NCBI GenBank assembly: GCA_040384645.1 | Contig: JAZKIX010000148.1 | Coordinates: 1 to 41,815, forward strand | Source of the DNA: JAZKIX01 sp040384645 | GTDB taxonomy: Bacteria > Pseudomonadota > Gammaproteobacteria > Burkholderiales > Burkholderiaceae_D | Reading direction: 5' to 3' | DNA: 41,815 nt | In this document: piece by piece, positions 9,067-18,078 of the stretch | Numbering within the stretch: the first letter of the stretch is position 1 | How the letters are laid out: each line of letters begins with the position of its first letter | Notes under the pieces: model-generated | Database searches by the model: none | Told to the model about the DNA's origin: nothing | The model's input: only the letters and a program-made list of their open reading frames with translations | Position numbers and translations under genes: made by a program

Positions 9067-10404
9067 ATGTCACGAAAGTATTTTGGTACGGATGGAATAC
9101 GTGGGCGGGTCGGGGTATCACCGATCACGCCGGACTTCGTAATGCGTTTGGGTTATGCCGCGGGCAGAGTTCTTGCGCAGTCTAGTACTGCATCGATCAA
9201 GCCAACAGTGTTGATTGGGAAAGACACCCGTATCTCCGGTTACATGCTTGAAGCGGCAATGGAGGCCGGATTTTCTGCCGCCGGCGTCGATGTCATGTTG
9301 GCAGGGCCCATGCCCACGCCCGCGATTGCTTATCTGACCCGTGCGTTGCGCCTGTCTGCGGGGGTGGTTATTTCCGCTTCCCATAATGCTTATCAGGACA
9401 ATGGTATCAAGTTTTTTTCCGCGTCCGGCAACAAGCTGCCAGATGCGGTCGAGCTTGAAATCGAGGCCGCACTTGAAGAGCCACTGGCTTGTGTCGCCTC
9501 GGAAAAATTAGGTCGTGCCAAACGTCTGGACGATGCGCAGGGTCGCTATATTGAATTTTGTAAAAGCACATTTCCAAACGAACTTGATTTGCGCGGTTTG
9601 AAAATTGTTGTCGATTGCGCACATGGTGCCGCCTATCACATTGCGCCCCATGTTTTCCACGAATTAGGTGCCGAAGTCATCGCGATTGGCAATCAACCAA
9701 ATGGATTCAATATCAACGATGGCTTTGGCGCGACCAGTCCTGATGCTTTAGCGATGGCGGTACGCGCCAATCACGCCGACCTTGGCATTGCATTGGATGG
9801 TGACGCGGATCGCCTCATCATGGCAGATGCAAGCGGTCGTATCTATAACGGCGATGAGCTGTTGTATGTCATGGTCAAGGATCGGATGGCGACCGGACCT
9901 GTCGCAGGCGCCGTTGGTACCTTGATGACCAATATGGCGCTGGAAGTCGCATTCAAAAAAATGGATATCGGCTTTGCCCGCGCAAAAGTCGGCGACCGCT
10001 ATGTATTGGAAGTGATGCAAGAACGCGGTTGGTTATTCGGTGGCGAAGGCTCGGGGCATTTGCTTTGCTTGGATAAGCACACTACTGGAGATGGCATTGT
10101 GTCGGCGCTTCAAGTCCTTTGTGCCTTGAAACGTAGCGGGATGTCCTTGGCAGAATGTACTCGCGAACTGATTCTTTACCCTCCAACCTTGATCAATGTA
10201 AAAGTCGCCTCTGGATTTGACTGGCAAAAAAATAAAGCAATGGTGTCCGAAAAAGAAATGATTGAACGCGAGTTAGGCGACGCTGGCCGAGTGCTGATTC
10301 GTGCATCCGGTACCGAACCATTGATTCGCGTCATGGTGGAGGCCAAAGCAGCTAGTCATGCTGAATCAATGGCGCGTCGAATCGCCGATAGAATTGGTGT
10401 TTAG
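9067..10404 (+). CDS. glmM: Phosphoglucosamine mutase
   Basis: GlmM converts glucosamine-6-phosphate to glucosamine-1-phosphate for UDP-GlcNAc, feeding peptidoglycan and lipopolysaccharide. The 445-residue protein has all four phosphohexomutase domains: the phosphoserine loop VISASHNAYQDNG with S105 as the active serine, the metal-binding loop LDGDADRL (a variant of DGDGDR), the sugar-binding GGEGSGHL, and the phosphate-binding RASGTEPLIRVMVE near the end. It sits 4 bases after folP in an evident operon. Confidence 0.98.
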   Translation: MSRKYFGTDGIRGRVGVSPITPDFVMRLGYAAGRVLAQSSTASIKPTVLIGKDTRISGYMLEAAMEAGFSAAGVDVMLAGPMPTPAIAYLTRALRLSAGVVISASHNAYQDNGIKFFSASGNKLPDAVELEIEAALEEPLACVASEKLGRAKRLDDAQGRYIEFCKSTFPNELDLRGLKIVVDCAHGAAYHIAPHVFHELGAEVIAIGNQPNGFNINDGFGATSPDALAMAVRANHADLGIALDGDADRLIMADASGRIYNGDELLYVMVKDRMATGPVAGAVGTLMTNMALEVAFKKMDIGFARAKVGDRYVLEVMQERGWLFGGEGSGHLLCLDKHTTGDGIVSALQVLCALKRSGMSLAECTRELILYPPTLINVKVASGFDWQKNKAMVSEKEMIERELGDAGRVLIRASGTEPLIRVMVEAKAASHAESMARRIADRIGV

Positions 10405-10494
10405 CAGCTTTCAATTTGCAGCTCGATGGAAGGAATTATTTATGGAAATAGCGCGCCGTTTTTTCAACGCAGCCGGTTAAAGTTGAACTCGCTA

Positions 10495-10523
10495 TTGACG
10501 AAATAGGCGCCAACCGGTATGAT
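10495..10523 (+). promoter_or_regulatory. Sigma-70 promoter of the tRNA-Pro/tRNA-Arg unit
   Basis: TTGACG at 10495-10500 and TATGAT at 10518-10523 are separated by exactly 17 bases, close to consensus. Transcription would start near 10530, only a few bases ahead of tRNA-Pro. Confidence 0.8.
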
Positions 10524-10532
10524 TCTTGTCTT

Positions 10533-10609
10533 CGGAGTGTGGCGCAGCCCGGTAGCGCACCTGGTTTGGGACCAGGGGGTCCAAGGTTCGAATCCTTGTA
10601 CTCCGACCA
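10533..10609 (+). tRNA. tRNA-Pro (anticodon UGG)
   Basis: The acceptor stem CGGAGTG pairs with TACTCCG (one G-T). The D arm is GCGC...GCGC-like, the anticodon stem CCTGG/CCAGG carries loop TTTGGGA with TGG at 10567-10569, and the T arm is CAAGG-TTCGAAT-CCTTG. Discriminator A and CCA are encoded at 10606-10609. Confidence 0.97.
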
Positions 10610-10614
10610 AGTTT

Positions 10615-10645
10615 AAAGTGGGTTCTCGCAAGAGAACCCACTTTT
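10615..10645 (+). terminator. Strong hairpin between the two tRNAs
   Basis: AAAGTGGGTTCTC and GAGAACCCACTTT pair perfectly over 13 bases around a GCAA tetraloop, with one more T behind the 3' arm and then CGTTTAAAC. It starts 5 bases after the tRNA-Pro CCA. It may be a partial terminator or a processing signal, since tRNA-Arg 25 bases further on has no clear promoter of its own. Confidence 0.65.
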
Positions 10646-10670
10646 CGTTTAAACTTGATTTTTCTACTGA

Positions 10671-10747
<77 letters not shown>

Positions 10748-10772
10748 TATCCTTCCTGTAATTAAATTCCAA

Positions 10773-10790
10773 ATTGTCCGTCCGGACAAT
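10773..10790. repeat. 18-bp palindrome, operator-like
   Basis: ATTGTCCG-TC-CGGACAAT is a perfect 8+8 inverted repeat with a 2-base centre, 26 bases after tRNA-Arg. It has the geometry of a dimeric repressor site, but no gene begins close by, so no function can be assigned. Confidence 0.4.
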
Positions 10791-11178
10791 AATCAAACAT
10801 TGCTTTCTAAGCATTGCCAGAAATAACACGCGTCCATTGACTGCGTGACTTCTAAAAATGTTCTGACATTACATGTCGAACTGCGCTTACTTTAGTGAGC
10901 TCAGGCATCTTAATTCTCTATTTGAACAGTAGGCAAGACGTACGTTGACGACTGAGGTCAAGCATTTTCACATTGCTGATGTTTGTTAGTTGCAGATCGA
11001 TAAACAAGCAGGGCTGTGAATTGTTTTTGTAGAGTGCGCCGTGCGCACCAACCGCGATCATGGCCAACATTGGTAAGCACGGCCTCGGCGGCCCCGTACA
11101 CCCTATTCACACTGTGCGTGAACGCGCTGGCGTTCTGGCGAAACAATCAACAGCCTTGCATAAACAAGCCAATTTGCA

Positions 11179-11258
11179 TGGGGTATATAGCGAAATGGTG
11201 CGTCAGCCGCACGTTTTGTAAGCGCAATAAAATATACTGTGCCCAGTATATTTTATTG
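11179..11258 (+). repeat. Dispersed intergenic repeat, copy B
   Basis: This copy starts with GGGGTATATAG, has the core CCGCACGTTTTGTAAGCG, and ends with a perfect 15-bp hairpin (arms 11225-11239 and 11244-11258, loop TGCC, apex ATATACTG/CAGTATAT). It lies in the interval where the tRNA unit and the DUF2339 gene converge. Confidence 0.75.
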
Positions 11259-11287
11259 AAAAAGCCCTGTGATGCAGTAAATTACTT

Positions 11288-11323
11288 AATCGCAGCAATA
11301 ATCGCAGCAATAATCGCAGCAAT
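11288..11323. repeat. Three perfect 12-bp tandem repeats
   Basis: The unit AATCGCAGCAAT occurs three times without mismatch, ending 8 bases from the stop codon of the DUF2339 gene. The array is in the 3' untranslated part of that minus-strand transcript. It is a likely site of copy-number variation. Confidence 0.85.
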
Positions 11324-11331
11324 AAGTTTGC

Positions 11332-14300
11332 CTAATTCAAGCGATCCTTGATGTTTTGCACAGGCACTGTCGGCGATTGCAGGTAAGCGCTGTCGCTCGG
11401 CGCCAGCGGGCCCAGTTCTATATGGCCGTCGGCGGCTAGGGTGTAGGTTTGGGCAGAGCGGCCGAGGGTTTTGCGGATTGCAGTTCCGGTTTGGGACACC
11501 GTGTCACGGGTCAGGTGGAAAGTTTCGCAAACACTGCGATTGTCCTGGCTAGCGTTGAGCAGCGGCACGGTCGGCGGCAAACCGGCGACGGCTTGACGAT
11601 AATGGCCGGAGACGTAGACGCCGACGATATTGGTATCGATGGTCCAGCGGATATTCCAGATCGACGGTTCGTAGGCGCCCAATGCCAGCACTACGGTTTC
11701 GCCCGGCTTATTGACCAAGACGTCGAAGCGGGTGGCGGGGCGACCGGACTGGTCGATGGTGAAGTCGAGCTTGCGGCCGCTGTATTCGCCGGCCGCATAC
11801 AGCACGTACTGCGACGGTAGTTGCGCAGTAAATTGACTGCAGCTATCTGTGACCGTTGAGGTTGCAGCGGACTCTGGTTCCGTTCCCGCGGCAATCGCTG
11901 GCGTTGTCCGATCTGGCAGATCGGGGACGAAAGTGCCGTTTTCCTGGGCCGATTCTTCTTGCTCTATTTTGCTTTGTTGCTGCGCTTGAATGTGCGCTGC
12001 CGTCACTTTGCGCGTGTGCTTGCGCCATGTCACTGTTGGCACGGCTATCGCCAATGCCAGTGAAAAGAAGATAAGCCAGGTCCAGATTGCGCCTTCGGCC
12101 GACGGCGCGGCCGGACGGGTGCGGCTGGCGTCTGGCATGGTGTTGCTTGTCGCAGGATCATGATCAATATCCGCCCTTGCCGTGCCGCTTTCCGCCGGCG
12201 GTATCGGCGCCAGCCAAGCCACTGCCATGAAAACCAGGCCGGCTGCAATCATGGCCAGTATATTTTCCAGTTGGCCCAAACCGTTTGAATCAAGCAGGAT
12301 CAGCTTGGCGGCGGCGATCGCCAGTAGCAAAGCACCCGCACTCCAGATCGAACGGCTACGCAACTTAGCGCCCCAGCACGCGAAGCCGGCGCCGATGCAA
12401 GCCCACATTAGCGATACTACTGCGGGCAATGTCATGTGCAGCAAGTCGGTTGCGTCCATGACTGGGATATCAGGGCCGAGCAGGCGCAAGGTCATGGCCT
12501 GCACTACCAGCGCGGCAGCGATCACCGTCATGGTGCCGTTTTTGATGGCGCCGGCTGGCTCGGTTTGTGGATGGCTGGCGCTGTAAAGCATCAGAAACAA
12601 CAGGGCCAATACTTCAAACAGCGCCGGCCAAAATCCGCGTTCGATATGCCATGTGGTGACGAAGACCAGGACGAGGGCGATTAGGCGAAACAAAACGGGC
12701 TGGGTCGTGCCATTCCAGCGGTGATTGTTTGCTAGCCGGAATCGGCCTGCCAGGGTGGCTAGCAATGCACCGCCGGTAACCACTGCTAATTCAAACGTCG
12801 ATGTCTGGATGACTAGCAGATCGCCAGTGGCGAGGGCAAACGGGAGCAGGGCAAGCGGCAAAATTGTCAGCGCAGTGACGGCAAGCGAATCTTTTTCGAG
12901 TGCTTTTGCATTGCTTGGTAGTGACAATGCCAGCAAGCAGAGCGGCGTAAGGCCGAAACAGGTGTAGACAAAGGCGGCCGAGGCATCGTCCGCAGCCCAC
13001 CACCCGACCAATGGCAGCGCCAATATCAACAGGGTCGGTATCAATCTTGGCAAGGCAATTTTATGTACCAATACTGCGCAGATGACGATCCCGCACAACA
13101 GTAGGCTATAGATTAATTGCGGGACAAAATCGATGTTGAGGCGGCGTAATTCAATTCCAACTGCGAAGACAAAGAACAAGGCCGCCACGATGCCCAATAC
13201 GCCACTAAAGCCAAGCACGCGCCGCCGTGCGAACCGTGCACCCAGACTCAGTAGGATGCAAGTAAGCATGCGCTGGCCGAAGGTGGGATTGAATACGAAA
13301 CGTACTTGCATCGCTTCAACGGCAGTGATCGAAGAGGATACGAATATCAGCGCGAACAGCAGGGTAGCACCGCAAGCCAATTCTTCTACTGTCCGCGACC
13401 ACTGCATGCGTGGCCCCAGCGCCAGCACTGCAACCGATAAGGCCAATGCCACCAGCGACCACGGCATCAAATGAATATAACAGCGGATCGCGCCCGCCAG
13501 CAGCAAGCCCGCGATCAGTGCATGGTTGGGCGCGCCTTTGCAGCGCAGCAGCTTTAGACCTGTTGCGGTCGAGCCCCACACTACCGCCAGCGCTAGCAAG
13601 CCAAGACTGGCGTGCTGTTTGATGGTCGGTGCGATAAATAAGGTCAGACCAGCCGCTATCAAAGGTAGGGCGATGAAATAGGCGGTGTCAAAGCGGGTCA
13701 GCCAGCTCGATTGCAAATGACGCCGCTCTACCAAAGGCATCAGCACGTGTACCGCTGCCAGCGCCACGATCAGGGGTTGCATGACGGCGTAATAATCGGG
13801 CTGGAAGAAATTTGCCGTCCAACCCATGAACATGCCGCCGGCCAGCGTGAAAAGAAAACTCAGATGAATCAGCGGTCGCCAGCCACGCATCGTCACCATC
13901 AACAGACTGAGGACGCTGATGATCAGGTAATAGCCATATACCGGGATCGGGCCCGCTTCGCTGAGCGCAAATCCAGGTGCGACGTAGGCGCCGGCCATCG
14001 CCAGAATCGCAACCGACATCGCATTGGACGCCATTGCAAATACGCCCGCCGCAGCGGCAACCAAGGCCAGTAAAGCCAAGGCATTGATACTGCTGACGTA
14101 GTTAAAAAACCCATAAGCGCTATACGCCGTCAGATACGCAACGCCAAACGCGGCACCCGCCAGCGCCAAGTGGATGGCGCGGCGTTCGGGCAAGTTTTTC
14201 AGGATAAATGCCGCGGCGCCTAGCAAGGCGGCGATGAGCAGGCCACCCGACAACTTTAGTTCAGGCGGTAAATCCAGATGGAGCATTGCGTAGCGCAATA

Positions 14301-14481
14301 GGGCGCCGATCCCCACAATCAATAGCAGGGCGCCGACCTTGGCGGGCCAATTGCCGGATACGAGCCAAGACAATAAACCGAGCCGCTGCAGGCGCGGCTG
14401 CGATGCATCGGTACCGGTTTCGTAGGCCAGTAACAGACTGAACACGAGTAAGATGCCGAGGGAAAATAATATTGGTGTCAT
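11332..14481 (-). CDS. DUF2339 polytopic membrane protein with extra C-terminal domain
   Basis: The 1049-residue protein begins with a single hydrophobic segment (MTPILFSLGILLVFSLLLAY). This is followed by the DUF2339 hallmark WLVSGNWPAKVGALLLIVG near residues 40-58 and then a long series of hydrophobic helices to about residue 760. After one more membrane segment (WTWLIFFSLALAIAVP) comes a glutamine/glutamate-rich linker, then a soluble part at residues 880-1049 that contains NKPGETVVLALGAYEPSIWNI and VSGHYRQAVAGLP. That part looks like a compact beta-rich module outside normal DUF2339 proteins and probably faces the periplasm. Function is unknown. The gene is divergent from the APH-type gene. 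Confidence 0.8.
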   Translation of the reverse strand: MTPILFSLGILLVFSLLLAYETGTDASQPRLQRLGLLSWLVSGNWPAKVGALLLIVGIGALLRYAMLHLDLPPELKLSGGLLIAALLGAAAFILKNLPERRAIHLALAGAAFGVAYLTAYSAYGFFNYVSSINALALLALVAAAAGVFAMASNAMSVAILAMAGAYVAPGFALSEAGPIPVYGYYLIISVLSLLMVTMRGWRPLIHLSFLFTLAGGMFMGWTANFFQPDYYAVMQPLIVALAAVHVLMPLVERRHLQSSWLTRFDTAYFIALPLIAAGLTLFIAPTIKQHASLGLLALAVVWGSTATGLKLLRCKGAPNHALIAGLLLAGAIRCYIHLMPWSLVALALSVAVLALGPRMQWSRTVEELACGATLLFALIFVSSSITAVEAMQVRFVFNPTFGQRMLTCILLSLGARFARRRVLGFSGVLGIVAALFFVFAVGIELRRLNIDFVPQLIYSLLLCGIVICAVLVHKIALPRLIPTLLILALPLVGWWAADDASAAFVYTCFGLTPLCLLALSLPSNAKALEKDSLAVTALTILPLALLPFALATGDLLVIQTSTFELAVVTGGALLATLAGRFRLANNHRWNGTTQPVLFRLIALVLVFVTTWHIERGFWPALFEVLALLFLMLYSASHPQTEPAGAIKNGTMTVIAAALVVQAMTLRLLGPDIPVMDATDLLHMTLPAVVSLMWACIGAGFACWGAKLRSRSIWSAGALLLAIAAAKLILLDSNGLGQLENILAMIAAGLVFMAVAWLAPIPPAESGTARADIDHDPATSNTMPDASRTRPAAPSAEGAIWTWLIFFSLALAIAVPTVTWRKHTRKVTAAHIQAQQQSKIEQEESAQENGTFVPDLPDRTTPAIAAGTEPESAATSTVTDSCSQFTAQLPSQYVLYAAGEYSGRKLDFTIDQSGRPATRFDVLVNKPGETVVLALGAYEPSIWNIRWTIDTNIVGVYVSGHYRQAVAGLPPTVPLLNASQDNRSVCETFHLTRDTVSQTGTAIRKTLGRSAQTYTLAADGHIELGPLAPSDSAYLQSPTVPVQNIKDRLN

Positions 14482-14763
14482 ATGGGATGTTTGGTGCGTA
14501 TGAATTGCATGCGCATGTGTTTTAGCTTTGTTTGGGCTGGATCAATTTGCCAGATGCCGTCTGCTTCACCACTGTGTTTTTTGCTGCCGATGTTTCAAGA
14601 TGACCGGGCAATAATAGCGCAGGGTGGTTTTAGTATCGGGGCTTTTTAGAAGTGGCATCGGGCGCTACCGCCAGTAGCGGGTTTCAAGGTGTGTAGTGTG
14701 CTATGAAAGCAGTTTTGACCCAAGGCAATATCGATATGAAAATTACGCTACAGGATTGCTTCC

Positions 14764-15672
14764 ATGAATATACCGATGTCGGATATTGAAATATTGGAGG
14801 AATTCCCCTCGGGCGCCGAACCGCTGGCGCGTGGTGCGACGGCAGAGGTGTATGTCTTTCGGCCAGCGTGGATTTTGAAACTGTTTTACGCTGGGTTTGA
14901 TCAAGCCTATGTCGAGGCGGAAGCACGCAATGCGCGAGCGGTCTTTGCCCTGACCCAGCAGGCCGGGACAATACGGGTGCCTGCGGTGGGGGCGATAGTC
15001 CGGGTGGGACACAGGTTCGGTTTGCAGTACGAATTCATCGAAGGTGGTTCGATGCAGACGGCATTAAAGCATGCAGCGCTGTATCCGCTTGATGCATTCG
15101 CTCGGCGTTTAGCGCAGTTACAGACAGCGTTGCACGCCATTTCCTTGGAAGGCTCCGACGCCGCCAACGCGCTGCCCTTACAACGGAGCCGCCTGCAGTG
15201 GGCAATTCAAGCGGCGCATGGCATCCCCGATACCATGCGCGCTGCAGCATTGAGTGCGCTTGACGACTTGCAGCATTCACAGCAGCAACTGTGTCATGGC
15301 GATTTTCATATGAATAACATCTTGCTTGATCAAGACGGCCAGGCGTTCATCATTGACTGGGGTGATGCCAGCCGGGGCAGTCCGCTAGCCGATGTGGCCC
15401 GGACGTCTTTATTGATCCGTTATGGCGCTGACCCCGACCAGCCGACGGCCGTCCCCGACGGATTGACAGCGACGCAATTTGAAGCAGCGCGCCAGCAATT
15501 CAATCACACCTATCTAGCGCTTTATTTTGAATTGAATCCGATAATTGACTGGCAAGCGCAACTAGACCAATGGGTGCTCGTGGTTGCCGTAGCCCGGCTC
15601 AGCGAACGGTTGGCGCCGTCGGAGCAGCGGGAATTATGTCGCTTGGTACAAGCGCTTTGCTCGCCTGTATAG
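14764..15672 (+). CDS. Phosphotransferase of the aminoglycoside/choline kinase (APH) fold
   Basis: The 302-residue kinase-fold protein has the catalytic loop CHGDFHMNNILL (HGD at residues 178-180) and the metal-binding IIDWGDASRG. Near the N-terminus, RGATAEVYVFRPAWILKLF gives a nucleotide loop and candidate ATP-binding lysine. The substrate cannot be deduced; the family includes antibiotic, sugar, choline and homoserine kinases, and there is no resistance context. ATG 14764 follows an AGGA at about 14753. The 282 bases before it, shared with the divergent DUF2339 gene, show no clear site. Repeat copy C starts 9 bases after the stop. Confidence 0.82.
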   Translation: MNIPMSDIEILEEFPSGAEPLARGATAEVYVFRPAWILKLFYAGFDQAYVEAEARNARAVFALTQQAGTIRVPAVGAIVRVGHRFGLQYEFIEGGSMQTALKHAALYPLDAFARRLAQLQTALHAISLEGSDAANALPLQRSRLQWAIQAAHGIPDTMRAAALSALDDLQHSQQQLCHGDFHMNNILLDQDGQAFIIDWGDASRGSPLADVARTSLLIRYGADPDQPTAVPDGLTATQFEAARQQFNHTYLALYFELNPIIDWQAQLDQWVLVVAVARLSERLAPSEQRELCRLVQALCSPV

Positions 15673-15680
15673 AACAAATA

Positions 15681-15761
15681 GAGGGGGTATATGCCTAAAT
15701 AGTGCCTATCCCGCACGTTTTATAAGCGCCTGAAATAATACTGCTGCCAGTATTATTTCAG
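15681..15761 (+). repeat. Dispersed intergenic repeat, copy C
   Basis: This is the best preserved copy: GAGGGGGTATATGCC, then GTGCCTATCCCGCACG and TTTTATAAGCG, then a perfect 14-bp hairpin (arms 15730-15743 and 15748-15761, loop CTGC, apex AATACTG/CAGTATT). It fills the whole gap between the convergent APH-type and ABC exporter genes, ending 4 bases from the latter's stop, so it may act as a shared transcript end. Confidence 0.8.
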
Positions 15762-15765
15762 TGTT

Positions 15766-17654
15766 TTATGCCAAAGTATGGAATTGCAGCGCCGCCAGAT
15801 TGGCATAAATGCCGCCCAGTGCAACCAGCGATGCGTGGGTGCCGGTCTCGATAATGTGGCCGTTTTCCATCACGATGATACGGTCGGCGCGTTGTACCGT
15901 TGCCAAACGGTGGGCGATGACGATGGTGGTGCGGCCGATCATGGCTGCTTCCAGTGCGCTTTGCACCAGACGTTCAGATTCGGCATCGAGTGCGCTGGTG
16001 GCTTCATCAAGCAACAGTAAAGGCGGGTTCTTCAGCAAGGCGCGTGCGATGGCGATGCGCTGGCGTTGGCCGCCCGACAGGCGCACGCCGCGTTCGCCGA
16101 GGAAGGATTGATAACCTTCCGGCAGCTTTTCTATGAATTCGTGCGCCGCTGCCATCTTGGCACAAGCGATGACTTCTGCATCGCTGGCATCGGCGCGGCC
16201 GTAACGGATATTTTCCATCGCATCGGCAGAAAATATGACCGTGTCTTGCGGCACGATCCCAATCGCATCGCGCAAGGTATGCAAGTCGAGCTGGGTAATA
16301 TCGACGCCATCGAGTGTAATCTTGCCGTGTTGCGGATCGTAGAAACGCAAAAACAGCTGGAACAAAGTGGTTTTGCCAGCACCCGATGCGCCAACCACGG
16401 CGACGGTTTCGCCGGCACGGATATCGAGGCTCAGGCGCGACAGCGCGGGGCTATCTGGACGCGAAGGATAGTTGAACGAGACATCGTTCAAACTGAGCGC
16501 CGCGCCGCTCACGGCACGCGGCGGCAGTGGCAATGGCGTCGCGGGTGATTGAATCGGCGATTTGGCCGAAATGAGTTCCAGCAAGCGTTCGGTAGCGCCG
16601 GCAGCGCGTTGTGCGTCGCCCAATACCTCGGACAGACCGCCGATGGCACCAGCCACAATCGACGCGTACAAAATAAATTGGCCTAATTCGCCACCGCTCA
16701 TGGTGCCTTGAATCACTGCATGCGCGCCCAGCCATAGTACAAAAACAATGGCGCCGAACACCAGCAAGATCGCAATCACCGTCAACAGCGAGCGTGCCCG
16801 AATCCGTCGCATGGCAGTCTGGAAAGCGCCTTCGACCGAGGTGCCGAAACGGCTCGATTCTATTTTTTCATGCGTGAACGCTTGCACGGTCGGCATTGCA
16901 TTCAGGATTTCACCCGCCATCGCCGAGGCATCGGCGATCCGGTCTTGCGAATCGCGCGAGAGCTTGCGCACGCGGCGACCAAATATGACAATCGGAAACA
17001 CAACCGCGGCAAGTAAAACGATGATGATGGCTGATAGCTTGGCGCTGGTGAAAAACAGCATGATCAAGCCGCCGATGAAGAGCAGGGTATTGCGCAGCGC
17101 CATCGAAATACTGGTGCCCACCACTGCCTGGATCAAGGTGGTGTCGGTAGTCAGGCGCGACAAGACTTCGCCGGTCTGGGTGGTTTCAAAAAACTGCGGG
17201 CTTTGCGAAACCACATGCTTATATACCGCACTGCGAATGTCAGCAGTGACTCGTTCGCCTAGCCATGACACCATATAANNNNNNNNNNGGTAGCAATCGC
17301 CAGCACACAAGCAACACCAAACAAGGCGAGAAAATACAGGTCGACGTGCTCGATACTTTTGGATCCGGCCGTATTGGCAGCACCGAAACCGAGGTCGATC
17401 ATTTGTTTAAAGGCGTATGGAATCGCCAGGGTTGCGCTGGCCGCAACCAGCAAGGCGATACCAGCTAATACAAATTGACGGGTATAAGGCGCTAGAAATG
17501 GTAGCAAACCTTTCAGCATGGACAGGCTGCTTTTTTCAGGGAGCGCCGCCTTTGAGATACTCTTGGGTGACTGAGGTTGAATCGATTCTGACATGGAGGG
17601 ACTGGAATTCTGCGCTGACGCGTTACTGGTGATGGAGGCGGAATGGGAGGTCAT
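15766..17654 (-). CDS. MsbA-like ABC exporter (fused permease and ATPase), interrupted by an assembly gap
   Basis: This is a half-transporter of the lipid/drug exporter type that works as a homodimer in the inner membrane. A serine-rich N-terminal tail of about 45 residues precedes six membrane helices with YMVSWLGERVTADIRS and SRLTTDTTLIQ. The ATPase domain has Walker A GASGAGKTT, Q-loop VPQDTVIF, signature LSGGQRQRIAIARAL, Walker B LLLLDEATSALD and H-loop IAHRL. Ten Ns at 17279-17288 put the two parts in different frames. Family members read AARF or similar before YMVSW, which needs 11 bases, so the gene is probably intact and the gap length nominal. The substrate is unknown. Confidence 0.9.
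17279..17288. other. Assembly gap (10 N)
   Basis: These are ten undetermined bases inside the ABC exporter gene. The flanking reading frames require a length of 2 modulo 3, so 10 is not the true size; 11 fits the family alignment. Confidence 0.95.
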
Positions 17655-18078
17655 AAATTATTTTGTTTTTCGTAAGCCAGCTAGAGCGCGGAAATGGGCA
17701 CGAGGAGCAAGCGCGGCGAGCACGGTACATTTGGCCAAACCCTGAGCCAAACGCCAAGGTGCCAGAGTTTATCATTTACCGGCTTGCGTATGGCTTGCGC
17801 GTAGGGGCAGCGAGCTTGGCTGTGGCTGTTCGATCCGTATCGTGGAAAAGTGGAATTGAAATAACATCAGGGACAAGCTGCGGCAACGCGCAAACTTTAC
17901 TTGAACTATGAAGTGATTTTTACAATTCCGTAGAACTAATTGGCTGTCAACTTGAATAACACGATTTGTTTCGTGCATTGTCGTCAGTTTTTCTCGGCGA
18001 TCTGCGACTACATTGTTTTTCTTGCAGCACTGGCTTTCCTAGCTGCTCTCGATTAAACCAGATTGAAAGTGTCCTCCA
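17655..18078. other. Intergenic region between the exporter and egtD
   Basis: These 424 bases lie between divergent starts. I see no credible ORF, strong hairpin or consensus promoter; a short imperfect inverted repeat (CACGA...TCGTG near 17962-17976) is the only structure. Promoters of both flanking genes must lie here. Confidence 0.5.

Larger units (their letters stand above)
10748..11331. other. Gene-poor interval after the tRNAs
   Basis: No credible ORF is present. The interval holds a perfect palindrome (10773-10790), repeat copy B (11179-11258) and three 12-bp tandem repeats (11288-11323), each listed separately. No duplicated tRNA end or integrase that would mark an integration site is seen. 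Confidence 0.7.

Noticed and set aside
11016..11351. Plus-strand 111-codon ORF after the tRNAs
   Set aside because: It runs through repeat copy B and the 12-bp tandem repeats, giving a low-complexity IIAAIIAAIIAA end, has no ribosome-binding site and overlaps the DUF2339 3' end.
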